Assembly (NCBI GenBank): GCA_015258265.1
Contig: JABZIP010000010.1
Coordinates: 1 to 42,798 of the forward strand
Direction of reading: 5' to 3'
DNA length: 42,798 nt
Origin: Clostridiales bacterium
GTDB taxonomy: Bacteria; Bacillota; Clostridia; Peptostreptococcales; Anaerovoracaceae
Below the pieces are notes generated by a model. That model was not told the origin of the DNA. It did not search any database and saw nothing but the letters and a program-made list of their open reading frames with translations. Of the stretch, positions 1 through 7,872 are shown one piece after another. The position numbers and the translations under genes were made by a program. Each line of letters opens with the position of its first letter. Position 1 is the stretch's first letter.

Positions 1-1198
1 CTTTCAAAATTTCGTTTCTGGCATCTTCCTCTTGCTTCAAAAACTCGCCGACTACTAAATCTACACTGCCTTTAGCATTGCTCAGCGTGTAGGTTTTTAA
101 AATTTCCATATCGCCTAATTCAAATAGATACTCTATATCAAAGATTTCCTTTACTTTTTTCGTGATTGCAAGTTTTGTGTCATTTACCGCAAGCGTACAT
201 TCTTTTGCAAGCACAACCGTATCAATCTTTTCTTCGTTTTTCAAAAACTTCTCGGCTAATTTAGTATTCGACTCTCCAAGCTCTCTCATATACTCTTTGA
301 TTCGCTCATACTTTTGCGATAATTTCGAAATAGAAAGCTCCAAAAGCCTTGTATACAATCTGATTTTTGACAATGCCTGCTTAATCATATCCAGTAATTT
401 CATCTGTGCAGATCTTTCCAAAATCTCTTTGCTGGTCTTTTGGACATCTTCGAGCAGAACCCTTTTTAATTCATCTATCCCAAATCTTTTCTTAGCACTT
501 ACCGGAATCATATTCACATCAGCTATATCCAGTATGGCGCAAAGTAGCGTCTTGCAATACGAAATATACTGCACAAGTTCATCTTCACTCACATTATCAA
601 TTTTATTTACTACAAAATAAAACTTTGAGGCAAATTCCTTTGCATTTTTCAAAAACTCTATTTCAATTTCATTGATTGGACTGTCAACACTTATCATAAA
701 TATAACGCCGTCGCTTTCCTTTACAAATGCGTACGCAGCATCTGTGTTGTGCCTATGTACCGAGCCTACTCCCGGCGTGTCAACCAAGATAATACCGTCC
801 TTTATAAAATCGGATTGCGAATTCATCCCTATTGATAATACTCCCAGCTTATTATTCGGGTTTTCCTGCTCATTTACATATTTGGGCAGTTCATTGGCGT
901 CTATTTCCTTGATGTTTCCTCTATCAAAAAATACCCTTATTTTCTTTTTTCCATACTCGATTTTTGTTACTACAGATGTAACAGGCACGATTCCCACAGG
1001 TAATATCTCATCGTCCAAAAGCGCATTTACAAGCGTACTCTTTCCCCTTTTAAATTGTCCGATTACTGAAATCACAATTTCATTTTTTTCTTGTTTTTCA
1101 ATCAGTTCTTTTACCTTTTTTTCTTCGGCATTACAAACCTGAGTCGCTGAAAAAAGTTCTTTTGCACGCTCCAAATCTTTTTTTATTTCCGATGCCAT
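1..1198 (-). CDS. Dynamin-family GTPase (3' end outside window)
   Basis: Reading leftwards from the ATG at 1198 the frame stays open to the window edge, giving at least 399 residues with no stop. The N-terminal half is a GTPase domain. A P-loop reading GQFKRGKST lies near residues 46-54, a G3 motif (LVDTPG) near residue 138, and an NKID base-recognition motif near residue 197. The remainder is Lys/Glu/Leu-rich and predicted helical, as in the stalk of bacterial dynamin-like proteins. Such proteins bind and remodel membranes or protect the envelope, but the substrate cannot be told from sequence. The start overlaps the smpB stop by one base (TAATG), so translation is probably coupled. The C-terminus, where a membrane-binding paddle would lie, is missing from the window. 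Confidence 0.85.
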   Translation of the reverse strand, partial: MASEIKKDLERAKELFSATQVCNAEEKKVKELIEKQEKNEIVISVIGQFKRGKSTLVNALLDDEILPVGIVPVTSVVTKIEYGKKKIRVFFDRGNIKEIDANELPKYVNEQENPNNKLGVLSIGMNSQSDFIKDGIILVDTPGVGSVHRHNTDAAYAFVKESDGVIFMISVDSPINEIEIEFLKNAKEFASKFYFVVNKIDNVSEDELVQYISYCKTLLCAILDIADVNMIPVSAKKRFGIDELKRVLLEDVQKTSKEILERSAQMKLLDMIKQALSKIRLYTRLLELSISKLSQKYERIKEYMRELGESNTKLAEKFLKNEEKIDTVVLAKECTLAVNDTKLAITKKVKEIFDIEYLFELGDMEILKTYTLSNAKGSVDLVVGEFLKQEEDARNEILK

Positions 1199-1656
1199 TA
1201 CCTCTCCTTTTTAATAGCCTGCTGTATCTTCCTAAGAGCGTCCTTCTTTGCGATGCTCTCTCTCTTGTCGTAATTCTTTTTACCGCGAGCGACTGCAATT
1301 TCGAGTTTCGCGAGCCCGCGTTCATTTATGTAAAGCCTAAGCGGAATCAGGGTGTATCCTTTAGTCGTACTGAGTCCAAGCAACTTTCTAATCTCTTTTT
1401 TGTGCAATAAAAGTTTTCTCGGTCTTAGCGGATCAACATTAAACCTGTTACCCTGTTCATACGGACTTATATGCATACCGTAAATAATAAGCTCGCCATT
1501 TTCAATTTTCGCATAGCTTTCCTTGATATTGGCTTTTCCTTGCCTTAACGACTTAATTTCCGTACCTGTAAGTACCATACCCGCTTCATACACATCGTCT
1601 ATAAAGTAGTCGTATCTGGCTTTTTTGTTATTTGAAATCAGCTTGACCTGCTTCAT
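1198..1656 (-). CDS. smpB: SsrA-binding protein SmpB
   Basis: This 152-residue protein has the usual SmpB length and sequence. It opens with KLISNNKKARYDYFI, carries the oligonucleotide-binding barrel motif GTEIKSLRQGKANIKESY, and ends in a basic tail (GKKNYDKRESIAKKDA...). SmpB binds tmRNA and carries it into stalled ribosomes for trans-translation. An AGAGG ribosome binding site precedes the ATG at 1656. It lies 32 bp downstream of lepB and overlaps the next gene by one base, so it sits inside the rluD-lepB-smpB-GTPase transcription unit. The tmRNA gene itself is not in this window. Identification is firm. Confidence 0.97.
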   Translation of the reverse strand: MKQVKLISNNKKARYDYFIDDVYEAGMVLTGTEIKSLRQGKANIKESYAKIENGELIIYGMHISPYEQGNRFNVDPLRPRKLLLHKKEIRKLLGLSTTKGYTLIPLRLYINERGLAKLEIAVARGKKNYDKRESIAKKDALRKIQQAIKKER

Positions 1657-1688
1657 TTTTACCTCTTTTACTTATTCCTTCGCCTTTG

Positions 1689-2207
1689 CTAAAATAGTCT
1701 TATTTTGTTAAACGGATACAGCCTTACAAACGCTTTGCCCAAAACTCTGTCCAACTTGACAGTTCCAACCGCCGCAGAACGGCTATCCACGCTAACTAGG
1801 CGATTGTCCCCCATTACAAACAGCTCGCCCTTCGGAACCTCAAAATCTATTATTTCTCCATCCGTTGTTCCGTCTTTAATGTAGGGTTCCGTGAGTTTAT
1901 TGCCATTTAAATATACGTTTCCGTTTGCGATTGTTATTACATCTCCCGGAAGTCCTATAATTCTCTTGATTAGCAATTTTTCCTTACCGCCTGCTGTAAG
2001 AAGGTCCGAATGGAACACTATAATATCACCGCGCTGCGGCTTTTCAAACCTGTATATTTGCCTAGCCAAAAGCAGATAATTGTTTTCGTAAAGCGTCGGT
2101 TCCATAGACGATTCCTTCACTATCGTCGGTTTCACCACCTGCATTATCAAAAGTGCGATTACTATCGCTATCACAAGTTCTTTAACAAATTCCTTTAAAT
2201 TGCTCAT
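1689..2207 (-). CDS. lepB: Signal peptidase I
   Basis: This 172-residue type I signal peptidase has the short Gram-positive form. One N-terminal membrane segment (about residues 8-26) is followed by the catalytic serine in SSMEPTL (Ser34), the general-base lysine in KRIIGLPGD (Lys81), and the conserved GDNR box near residue 133. It removes signal peptides from secreted proteins on the outer face of the membrane. Several genes in this window encode likely substrates: the LPKTG protein, the 443-residue exported protein and the Ig-repeat protein. Its start overlaps the preceding rluD-type stop in an ATGA arrangement (2204-2207), indicating translational coupling. Whether it is the only signal peptidase of the cell cannot be seen. 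Confidence 0.95.
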   Translation of the reverse strand: MSNLKEFVKELVIAIVIALLIMQVVKPTIVKESSMEPTLYENNYLLLARQIYRFEKPQRGDIIVFHSDLLTAGGKEKLLIKRIIGLPGDVITIANGNVYLNGNKLTEPYIKDGTTDGEIIDFEVPKGELFVMGDNRLVSVDSRSAAVGTVKLDRVLGKAFVRLYPFNKIRLF

Positions 2208-3187
2208 CTATTCTTTCTCCCATTGAAAATATCATCGCGAATCTCAGAAAGTCTTTCCGGAAGCCGCCCTTCAATAATCTTCCCCTGCATATACTCAAGG
2301 CTTTCATATCCCTTCTTAAAATCCAGTTTGTAAGCGTGCAGAAACTGCGTGCTCAGCTTGAATTTCGAAAAAGTTTTATCATTATCCGCACTTTTTCCAT
2401 ACTTCGCATCACCAAGAACAGGATATCCCGCTTTAGCAAGGTGCGCTCTAATTTGGTGAGTTCTTCCTGTTATCAACTTTACTTCACAAAGCGTATATCC
2501 TTTTGCGTGTGCAAGCGGTCGTACAGCCGTCTGCATCAACTTTCCGTCAGAATCATCCGCATCCATTACCTCAACCATATTTCGCTTTTCATCTTTTTTC
2601 ATCTTGTCGAAAAGCTCAAGCTCGTTTTTCAAATTTCCATGCACAATCGTCATGTAATATTTGTCAACATACCCTCTCTGCCTTATCATAAAATTCAGCT
2701 CTTTGAGAGATGCTGCATTTTTCCCGAAAATAACAAGTCCGCTCGTATTTCTGTCCAGTCGGTTAACAGGCGATGGAACAAATGTACGCTCTTTCGCAGG
2801 TAGATATTCCCCTTTTTCTATTAGATACGATATCACTTGATTTGCCAAATGGTTCTTTTTTTCTTGCTTATCTCCATGCGTCAAAAGTCCGAACGGCTTG
2901 TCTACAATCAGTATATTTTCATCTTCATATACTATACCGAACTGCCTTTTTGCTTTCAAATTGGATTCTTTTTTTTGGAAACCGCAAAGCTCTTGCTCGC
3001 TAATATAAATGTTGATTTCATCGCCCTTTTCGAGCATCAAATCTTCTTTACCTCGCTTGCCGTTCACTTTGACCGATTTTCTAATCAACTTGTAGATATA
3101 GCTGAGCGGTGCATTTTTCAGATACTTCTTCAAAAATCTGTCCAGCCGCTGCGCCTCTTCATTTTCTGTAATTTTTAAATTTATCAT
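2204..3187 (-). CDS. RluA/RluD-family 23S rRNA pseudouridine synthase
   Basis: The product is 327 residues from the ATG at 3187. A GTG two codons upstream at 3193 is the alternative start. An S4 RNA-binding domain occupies roughly residues 12-60. It is followed by the pseudouridine synthase domain with the catalytic motif VNRLDRNTSG, in which the aspartate (about residue 145) is the nucleophile, and later RTHQIRAHL and GDAKYG. The usual His of HRLDR is Asn here, a variant I believe is common in clostridial members. The family converts uridines in 23S rRNA, but which site this paralogue modifies is unknown. A consensus extended -10 ends only six bases before the ATG, so the start region is unusual. 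It overlaps lepB by four bases. Confidence 0.9.
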   Translation of the reverse strand: MINLKITENEEAQRLDRFLKKYLKNAPLSYIYKLIRKSVKVNGKRGKEDLMLEKGDEINIYISEQELCGFQKKESNLKAKRQFGIVYEDENILIVDKPFGLLTHGDKQEKKNHLANQVISYLIEKGEYLPAKERTFVPSPVNRLDRNTSGLVIFGKNAASLKELNFMIRQRGYVDKYYMTIVHGNLKNELELFDKMKKDEKRNMVEVMDADDSDGKLMQTAVRPLAHAKGYTLCEVKLITGRTHQIRAHLAKAGYPVLGDAKYGKSADNDKTFSKFKLSTQFLHAYKLDFKKGYESLEYMQGKIIEGRLPERLSEIRDDIFNGRKNR

Positions 3188-3208
3188 AGGCACATTATAT
3201 CACATCCT
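3188..3208 (-). promoter_or_regulatory. Extended -10 element abutting the rluD-type start
   Basis: On the minus strand this stretch contains TGATATAAT, a perfect extended -10 (TGn-TATAAT, hexamer at 3194-3199). Transcription would be expected to begin near 3187, which is the A of the ATG. The -35 region is only a T-run. It is one of two near-identical copies; the other is at 3257-3277. A leaderless transcript is possible from this copy. A promoter match is visible, but use is not proven. Confidence 0.5.
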
Positions 3209-3256
3209 TCCATTAAAAAAAAGAGGTGGAATGCGATTGAATGCCTCGTTTAACTT

Positions 3257-3277
3257 AGGCGCATTATATCACATCCT
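3257..3277 (-). promoter_or_regulatory. Second copy of the extended -10 element
   Basis: The 21-bp segment matches 3188-3208 at 20 of 21 positions and again carries TGATATAAT (TATAAT at 3263-3268). A transcript from here would have a leader of about 70 nt before the rluD-type ATG. The leader includes GAGG...CCTC followed by eight T on the minus strand, a weak hairpin that might act as an attenuator. The two copies are 69 bp apart. Confidence 0.45.
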
Positions 3278-3324
3278 CATCCCCTTTTGCGTATTTTGAA
3301 ACAAAATTCACAGTAATTTCATAA

Positions 3325-4110
3325 TTACTGTGCCGCCTGCTCTTTTGCATGCTTAACATATATTTTTCTAATAGACGGTAATTCTCCTATTCCCTTGAGA
3401 ACGCATTTGACTTCATAGCCAAGACCTTCGAATACATTTTTCCACGAGTCTTCCTCATCGCCTGCCATATCGTTTTTCGCATGATCTCCCGCAACTACCA
3501 TAAAAGGCATCAAAACTACCTTCTTCGGTGCTAGCTCCTTTATTTGAGGTAATATGGTATCAAGTTCAGGATATCCTTCAACCGTTGCTACAAAAACATT
3601 ACGATGTCCCGAAACCTTAAATCTGTAATCAAGCGCCGCATATGCAGCATCGGCAAAATGTCCTGTTCCATGTCCCATCAAAACTATTGCGGTATCCTTA
3701 TCCGCAAGTTCCTCCGAAAAGCCTTCGTCGCAAAGAGCTGACACCACTTCGTCGTAATCTTTTGAACTTGTAAGTAGCGCTTCGCCCACTTTGATGTTTA
3801 CCTTATCCTCAAAATCTGCAATCTGTTCAAGCATCTTGTCGTATTCATCGCCATTCATTATATGAGTTGCCTGTATCAAAATATCGTCATAACCCTCATT
3901 TACAAGTTTCTCAAGCGCCTCCCTCACATTATCTATATGAATGCCGTCTCTCGACTTTAACTTTTTCATTATCATTCCGCTTGTGAATGCCCTTGCAAAT
4001 TTTCTATCCTGAAATTCACGCGCGATATCGTTTTCTATCGCCTCGATATTTTTTTTCATCGTATCCTCATGGCTAGTGCCAAAACTTACTACTAATAGCG
4101 CTTTTTTCAT
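3325..4110 (-). CDS. cbiK: Sirohydrochlorin cobaltochelatase, CbiK type
   Basis: This 261-residue CbiK-type class II chelatase inserts Co2+ into sirohydrochlorin, an early step of anaerobic cobalamin synthesis. Metal-site candidates are Glu89 (NGDEYDKM), His147 (MGHGTGH) and His210 (AGDHAKNDMAGD). They correspond to the Glu/His/His set described for the Salmonella enzyme. There is no signal peptide, so it is cytoplasmic, unlike the periplasmic forms of some sulfate reducers. It lies 10 bp downstream of cbiO and ends the cobalt uptake operon, so metal import and insertion are expressed together. No other corrin-ring genes are in the window. A heme or sirohaem ferrochelatase activity is possible in principle, but the gene context argues for cobalt. 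Confidence 0.93.
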   Translation of the reverse strand: MKKALLVVSFGTSHEDTMKKNIEAIENDIAREFQDRKFARAFTSGMIMKKLKSRDGIHIDNVREALEKLVNEGYDDILIQATHIMNGDEYDKMLEQIADFEDKVNIKVGEALLTSSKDYDEVVSALCDEGFSEELADKDTAIVLMGHGTGHFADAAYAALDYRFKVSGHRNVFVATVEGYPELDTILPQIKELAPKKVVLMPFMVVAGDHAKNDMAGDEEDSWKNVFEGLGYEVKCVLKGIGELPSIRKIYVKHAKEQAAQ

Positions 4111-4120
4111 ATTTTTTCTC

Positions 4121-4975
4121 CTATTTTACAATTCTCTTAACATTTTCGACAATTTCTTTAGGACTTCTGAAAAATTTCGCTTCTTCACCGAAAATGCCTG
4201 CTTTTTGCAATTCCTCCGCAATATAAAGCACTGCAGGTTTTTCAAGATTGGTACGCGCTAAAAGGTCATCATCAGCAAAGATTTCCGCAGGTTTACCGAT
4301 GCTTAGAACTTCACCCTTATCAAACAGCACAACTTTTTCCGCCCACAACAAAGCTCTTTCTACATCATGTGTCGAAATTATTACAGTAATGCCACTATTG
4401 CTAAGTTCTTCGATTATCTGGTCTATTAGCCTTGCGTGCTTCGGATCGAGCGCAGAAGTAGGCTCATCCAAAATCATAACATCCGGTTCCATTACCAATA
4501 TGTCCGCTATTGCCACCCTCTTTTTTTGTCCGCCGCTTAGAAAATGTGTAGGTTTGTCCTTGAATCCGGTGATATTAAGTCTTTGCATCACCTCCAGAAC
4601 CTTCTGCCTTGCGATTTCCTCAGAAACTCCTAAATTGAGTATTCCAAATGATATCTCCTGCATTACATTTGCCGAAAAAAGCTGATTGTCCGGATCTTGA
4701 AAGACTATTCCAACCCTTTTTCTCAATTCTAAAAGTCCTTTTCTGGAATAATCGTATGGTTTGCCTGCAATCCTAAGCTCTCCGGACTGCGGTTTCAAAA
4801 CCCCGTTCAAGTGTAGGAAAAATGTCGATTTACCCGAACCGTTTGAGCCCATTATGGCAAGTCTTTCTCCTCTATATATATCTAAATTGACTCCGCGAAG
4901 CGCCTCCGTACCGTCTTGATATGTGTAATGCAAATCGCGAGCGCTCATTACTACTTCTCGTTCTGTTTCTCCCAT
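4121..4975 (-). CDS. cbiO: Cobalt ECF transporter ATPase CbiO
   Basis: The product is 284 residues from the ATG at 4975, behind AGGTGG. A TTG 18 bases upstream is in frame but has no better ribosome binding site. It is an ABC ATPase with Walker A GSNGSGKST, Q-loop FQDPDNQLF, signature LSGGQKKRVAIA, Walker B VMILDEPTSALDP and a switch histidine in STHD. The FQDPDNQLF string is typical of ECF-type ATPases. It powers the CbiMNQ membrane part and acts as a homodimer in group I cobalt/nickel systems. The C-terminal ~50 residues extend beyond the ATPase core. The gene lies between cbiQ (8 bp) and cbiK (10 bp). Confidence 0.95.
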   Translation of the reverse strand: MGETEREVVMSARDLHYTYQDGTEALRGVNLDIYRGERLAIMGSNGSGKSTFFLHLNGVLKPQSGELRIAGKPYDYSRKGLLELRKRVGIVFQDPDNQLFSANVMQEISFGILNLGVSEEIARQKVLEVMQRLNITGFKDKPTHFLSGGQKKRVAIADILVMEPDVMILDEPTSALDPKHARLIDQIIEELSNSGITVIISTHDVERALLWAEKVVLFDKGEVLSIGKPAEIFADDDLLARTNLEKPAVLYIAEELQKAGIFGEEAKFFRSPKEIVENVKRIVK

Positions 4976-4983
4976 GTATCCAC

Positions 4984-5766
4984 CTATATCCAAATTTTAA
5001 AATAAACATTTGCTACCGCTATCACAATCAGCACGGCAAGTGTAGCCAGCACCGTTATTTTTTCAGATGCAGTCGCTTTTGTATATTCTTCCAATACTCG
5101 CAATTCTCCGTCATAACAGCGCGATTCCATAGCATCAAATAGAAAATTCGCCCTTTGCATCGCTTGAAAAAACACTGTTGAAAGCATACCTCCAAACGCC
5201 TTAATAGCAGATTTCGCATTGATATTTGAAAGTCTACAGCTTTGAGCCGTACTTATAGCTATTGCCATTTCAAAAAGCACGAAAATATACCTGTATGTCA
5301 TCATCATCAGTTCTATTATCAAATTCGGACAATGCAATTTTCGCAGAACCAAAAATAAATCCGTTATAGGCGTTGTCAATATCAAGAAATAAAGGCAAGA
5401 AACGGCTGATATCGAAACCAACATCAACCGTAAAACATATATTATTCTCTCAAATAAGACAACGATATATACGGAGCCAAGATGAAAACTGACAATGCCC
5501 ATAGGCTCTTTAGCCACATCGAAAAGCAGAGCTGCTGTACCCATTAGCAAAAATGTAAACGGTGCAATCATCAGATTTTTGTAATGTTTGGCATTTGTTC
5601 TGCTTAGCTTCAAAGTCAAAGTCATCATCGTAAGAAGTATAACCGCAGACGGCAAAAATGCACCAAACCCTACACAAATCAGCAAAGCTCCCACTGCAAA
5701 GCCCGACTTTAAAAACGGACTTTTAGAGCGGATTGCGGAAGAATAAGCCAGCTTATCTATTATCAT
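4984..5766 (-). CDS. cbiQ: Cobalt ECF transporter T component CbiQ
   Basis: This 260-residue integral membrane protein of the EcfT/CbiQ family is expected to have about five to six membrane segments. It shows the coupling-helix motif AMESRCYDGE near residue 215, the family's Ala-Arg-Gly-like signature that contacts the ATPase, and the IDKLAYSS start. It transmits ATPase movement to the substrate-binding CbiM. A GGGAGA ribosome binding site precedes the ATG at 5766. The spacing to cbiN is 24 bp. Its function in cobalt rather than nickel uptake is inferred from the adjacent cbiN and cbiK. Confidence 0.93.
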   Translation of the reverse strand: MIIDKLAYSSAIRSKSPFLKSGFAVGALLICVGFGAFLPSAVILLTMMTLTLKLSRTNAKHYKNLMIAPFTFLLMGTAALLFDVAKEPMGIVSFHLGSVYIVVLFERIIYVLRLMLVSISAVSCLYFLILTTPITDLFLVLRKLHCPNLIIELMMMTYRYIFVLFEMAIAISTAQSCRLSNINAKSAIKAFGGMLSTVFFQAMQRANFLFDAMESRCYDGELRVLEEYTKATASEKITVLATLAVLIVIAVANVYFKIWI

Positions 5767-5790
5767 ATTTTTTTCTCCCGAATCACTATT

Positions 5791-6099
5791 TTATTTTTCT
5801 TTTTTGTCCTTGTCCGCACCGAATTTCTTTCTTGCAACAAGATATCCCATGAAGAAGAAGAATGCGCCGGAACCTGCCGCTGCCTGTAAACAGAAAAGAA
5901 GCGATTCAGTTTCTGGTCCAGGCGGCTCCAAAATCGGATGAGCCCACACTTTGTAGTTCGGATTTGCGACTGCAATCACACCTTTCGCAGCGTCGTCAGC
6001 GCCGCCGAACTCTGAATTATGTATCATAGCCAAAGGTACAACTGCTATAATTACAGAAAGTACCAAGCAAAAAATTATTATTTTTGATTTCTTACTCAT
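5791..6099 (-). CDS. cbiN: Cobalt transport accessory protein CbiN
   Basis: This 102-residue protein has two membrane segments (about residues 7-25 and 69-88) separated by an extracytoplasmic loop with KVWAHPILEPPGPETESLLF. That loop is the typical CbiN segment. CbiN lets CbiM load cobalt and is the usual marker of the cobalt-specific, rather than nickel-specific, version of the system. A strong GGAGGTG ribosome binding site lies just before the ATG at 6099. The gap to cbiM is 15 bp. Confidence 0.93.
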   Translation of the reverse strand: MSKKSKIIIFCLVLSVIIAVVPLAMIHNSEFGGADDAAKGVIAVANPNYKVWAHPILEPPGPETESLLFCLQAAAGSGAFFFFMGYLVARKKFGADKDKKEK

Positions 6100-6114
6100 T
6101 TTTACACCTCCACG

Positions 6115-6861
6115 CTACGCCTGGTAACCGAGTTTTTCAAGCTCAGGTTTTGCAAAGCTCTCAAGTCCCGTTACAACTACAACCGCTATAAATCCTTCTA
6201 TTATCGCAAGAGGAATTTGTGTAACAGCAAATATTCCTAAAAATTCAACAAACGATGCCTGAAACCCTCCAACCTGTGCAGGGTGAGCAAAAGCAAGCTG
6301 AAAAGCTGTGATACAATAAGTGAACAAATCTCCCAGTGCCGCTGCCAAAAATACGGCTACAGCCTTAGGTAACCTCAAAGCACCTGCAATTTTATAAACT
6401 GCAAACGCAAGGAACGGACCTGCAATAGCCATAGAGAAAGTGTTTGCTCCAAGTGTGGTAAGTCCGCCGTGAGCAAGAAGTGTTGCTTGGAACAGCAGTA
6501 CTATCACTCCAACTATCGCCATAGCTGAAGGTCCGAACAGTACAGCACCAAGACCTGTTCCGGTAGGATGCGAGCTGCTGCCCGTAACCGACGGGATTTT
6601 TAATGCCGAAAGCACAAAAGTGTAGGCTGTAACCATTACCAGTATCATCATCAGCTTTCTGTCTTTCGCAAGTGTCTTTTTGATAGACAAAAATCCTGCT
6701 ACCAGGAACGGTATACACACTACATACCAAATAATGCAATGTTCCTTAGGAAGAAAGCCTTCCATGATGTGCATAGCACTTGAAGTTTGCGGTACCGCGA
6801 ATATAAACGCAAATACCATGCTCAGTGTCATCACCAAGCGCTCAATTTTTGAGTGTTTCAT
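6115..6861 (-). CDS. cbiM: Cobalt ECF transporter substrate-binding membrane protein CbiM
   Basis: The 248-residue precursor starts at the ATG at 6861 behind GGAGGG. Residues 1-29 form a signal peptide ending TSSA, so the mature protein begins with MHIMEGFLP. The free amino terminus and second-position histidine of this sequence coordinate the metal in the NikM/CbiM family. Also visible are SSSHPTGTGLGAVLFGP and GGLTTLGANTFSMAIAGPF, both conserved. About seven further membrane segments follow. It is the first gene of cbiMNQOK and gives the operon its specificity for Co2+ (or Ni2+). I see no cobalamin riboswitch in its 5' region, unlike many cbiM operons. Confidence 0.95.
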   Translation of the reverse strand: MKHSKIERLVMTLSMVFAFIFAVPQTSSAMHIMEGFLPKEHCIIWYVVCIPFLVAGFLSIKKTLAKDRKLMMILVMVTAYTFVLSALKIPSVTGSSSHPTGTGLGAVLFGPSAMAIVGVIVLLFQATLLAHGGLTTLGANTFSMAIAGPFLAFAVYKIAGALRLPKAVAVFLAAALGDLFTYCITAFQLAFAHPAQVGGFQASFVEFLGIFAVTQIPLAIIEGFIAVVVVTGLESFAKPELEKLGYQA

Positions 6862-6907
6862 TTTTTCCCTCCAAAATGTATTTTTTCATTCCCTCTTCCT
6901 AAATTGT

Positions 6908-6936
6908 ATTCTACCATTTAAAATTTTTTTATGCAA
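6908..6936 (-). promoter_or_regulatory. Promoter of the cbi operon
   Basis: Minus-strand TTGCAT (6931-6936), a 17-bp spacer and TAGAAT (6908-6913) form a sigma-A-type promoter. The leader to the cbiM ATG is only about 40 nt and contains the GGAGGG ribosome binding site. There is no room in it for a cobalamin riboswitch. Confidence 0.6.
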
Positions 6937-7008
6937 GTAGTTTTTAAATTCCTGTTTATTTTTTTGTGAGTTTTACTATACTTGTCGGGTATATATGAAT
7001 TGTTTGTT

Positions 7009-7037
7009 TTATACACAATATATCACTTTTGTATAAT
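7009..7037 (+). promoter_or_regulatory. Promoter of exoA with overlapping inverted repeat
   Basis: TATAAT at 7032-7037 is a consensus -10, with a weak -35 candidate TTATAC at 7009-7014 (17-bp spacer). TTATAC (7009-7014) and GTATAA (7031-7036) form an inverted repeat spanning the promoter, which could be an operator. The region is AT-rich, so chance is a real possibility. Nothing else is seen between the divergent cbiM and exoA genes. Confidence 0.4.
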
Positions 7038-7115
7038 GTTGGATTAAAAATCACCAAAAGGTGTAATAGTTGTTCAAAAATAAAGACAGTTAATTTATTG
7101 ACGAGGAGGTCTTAT

Positions 7116-7871
7116 ATGAAATTCATCACATGGAATGTAAACGGTATACGCGCGTGCATGAACAAGGGATTTTTGAATTTTGTAAACGCAAACAATCCTG
7201 ACTTTATGTGTATTCAGGAAACAAAAATGCAAGTGGGACAGGCGGAAGTTCCGCTTAACGGCTATGCTCAATTTTGGAACAGTGCAGAAAAAAAAGGCTA
7301 TTCGGGTACTGCCATTTTCACAAAGCACAAGCCTATATCGGCTAAAAATGGTATAGACGATGAAAAGCACGAAAACGAAGGCAGAAGTATTACACTTGAA
7401 TACGAAAATTTCTATCTCGTTACGGAATACACACCGAACTCTCAAAACAAGCTCGCAAGACTTGATTACAGACTTGATTGGGAAAAATCCCGTAGAGAGT
7501 ACCTAAAAAAACTGGATTCAAAAAAGCCTGTCATCCTATGCGGTGATTTAAATGTAGCTCACAACGAAATCGACCTCAAGAACCCGAAAACCAACAGACA
7601 AAACGCCGGATTTTCAGATGAAGAACGCAGTGCATTCACCGCTCTTTTGGCAGAAGGGTTCACAGACACATTCCGTTACCTTTACCCTGATGTTACAGGT
7701 GCCTACACATGGTGGTCATATATGGGAAATGCGCGAAAAAACAACGCCGGTTGGCGTATTGACTATTTCGTGGTTTCAAATAGGATTGCAGACAAAATAA
7801 AAGACGTGATACAACTACCCGAGGTACTCGGAAGCGATCACTGTCCTGTAATTTTGGATATTGATATTTGA
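7116..7871 (+). CDS. exoA: Exodeoxyribonuclease III (AP endonuclease)
   Basis: The product is 251 residues from the ATG at 7116, which follows a perfect AGGAGGT. An in-frame start at 7029 has no such site. The endonuclease/exonuclease/phosphatase fold is clear: MKFITWNVNGIRAC, the metal-binding glutamate in CIQETKMQ, GDLNVAHNEIDL, and the catalytic end SDHCPV. It cleaves DNA at abasic sites in base-excision repair. It is divergent from cbiM and convergent with the sortase gene; the two stops are separated by one base and no terminator is visible between them. The gene is monocistronic. Confidence 0.95.
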   Translation: MKFITWNVNGIRACMNKGFLNFVNANNPDFMCIQETKMQVGQAEVPLNGYAQFWNSAEKKGYSGTAIFTKHKPISAKNGIDDEKHENEGRSITLEYENFYLVTEYTPNSQNKLARLDYRLDWEKSRREYLKKLDSKKPVILCGDLNVAHNEIDLKNPKTNRQNAGFSDEERSAFTALLAEGFTDTFRYLYPDVTGAYTWWSYMGNARKNNAGWRIDYFVVSNRIADKIKDVIQLPEVLGSDHCPVILDIDI

Positions 7872-7872
7872 A

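Noticed and set aside
3230..3256. Terminator for the cbi operon (GAGG...CCTC plus T-run on the minus strand)
   Set aside because: The stem has only four pairs and a loop of about 17 bases, since the inner ATTC/ATTC parts are direct rather than inverted repeats. It is too weak to annotate as a terminator.
7046..7065. CACC-AAAA-GGTG hairpin in the exoA leader
   Set aside because: A four-base stem in a short leader could be chance; there is no T-run or other sign of function.
6862..7115. Cobalamin riboswitch ahead of cbiM
   Set aside because: No B12-box-like sequence or long paired structure is visible, and the predicted promoter leaves only about 40 nt of leader.
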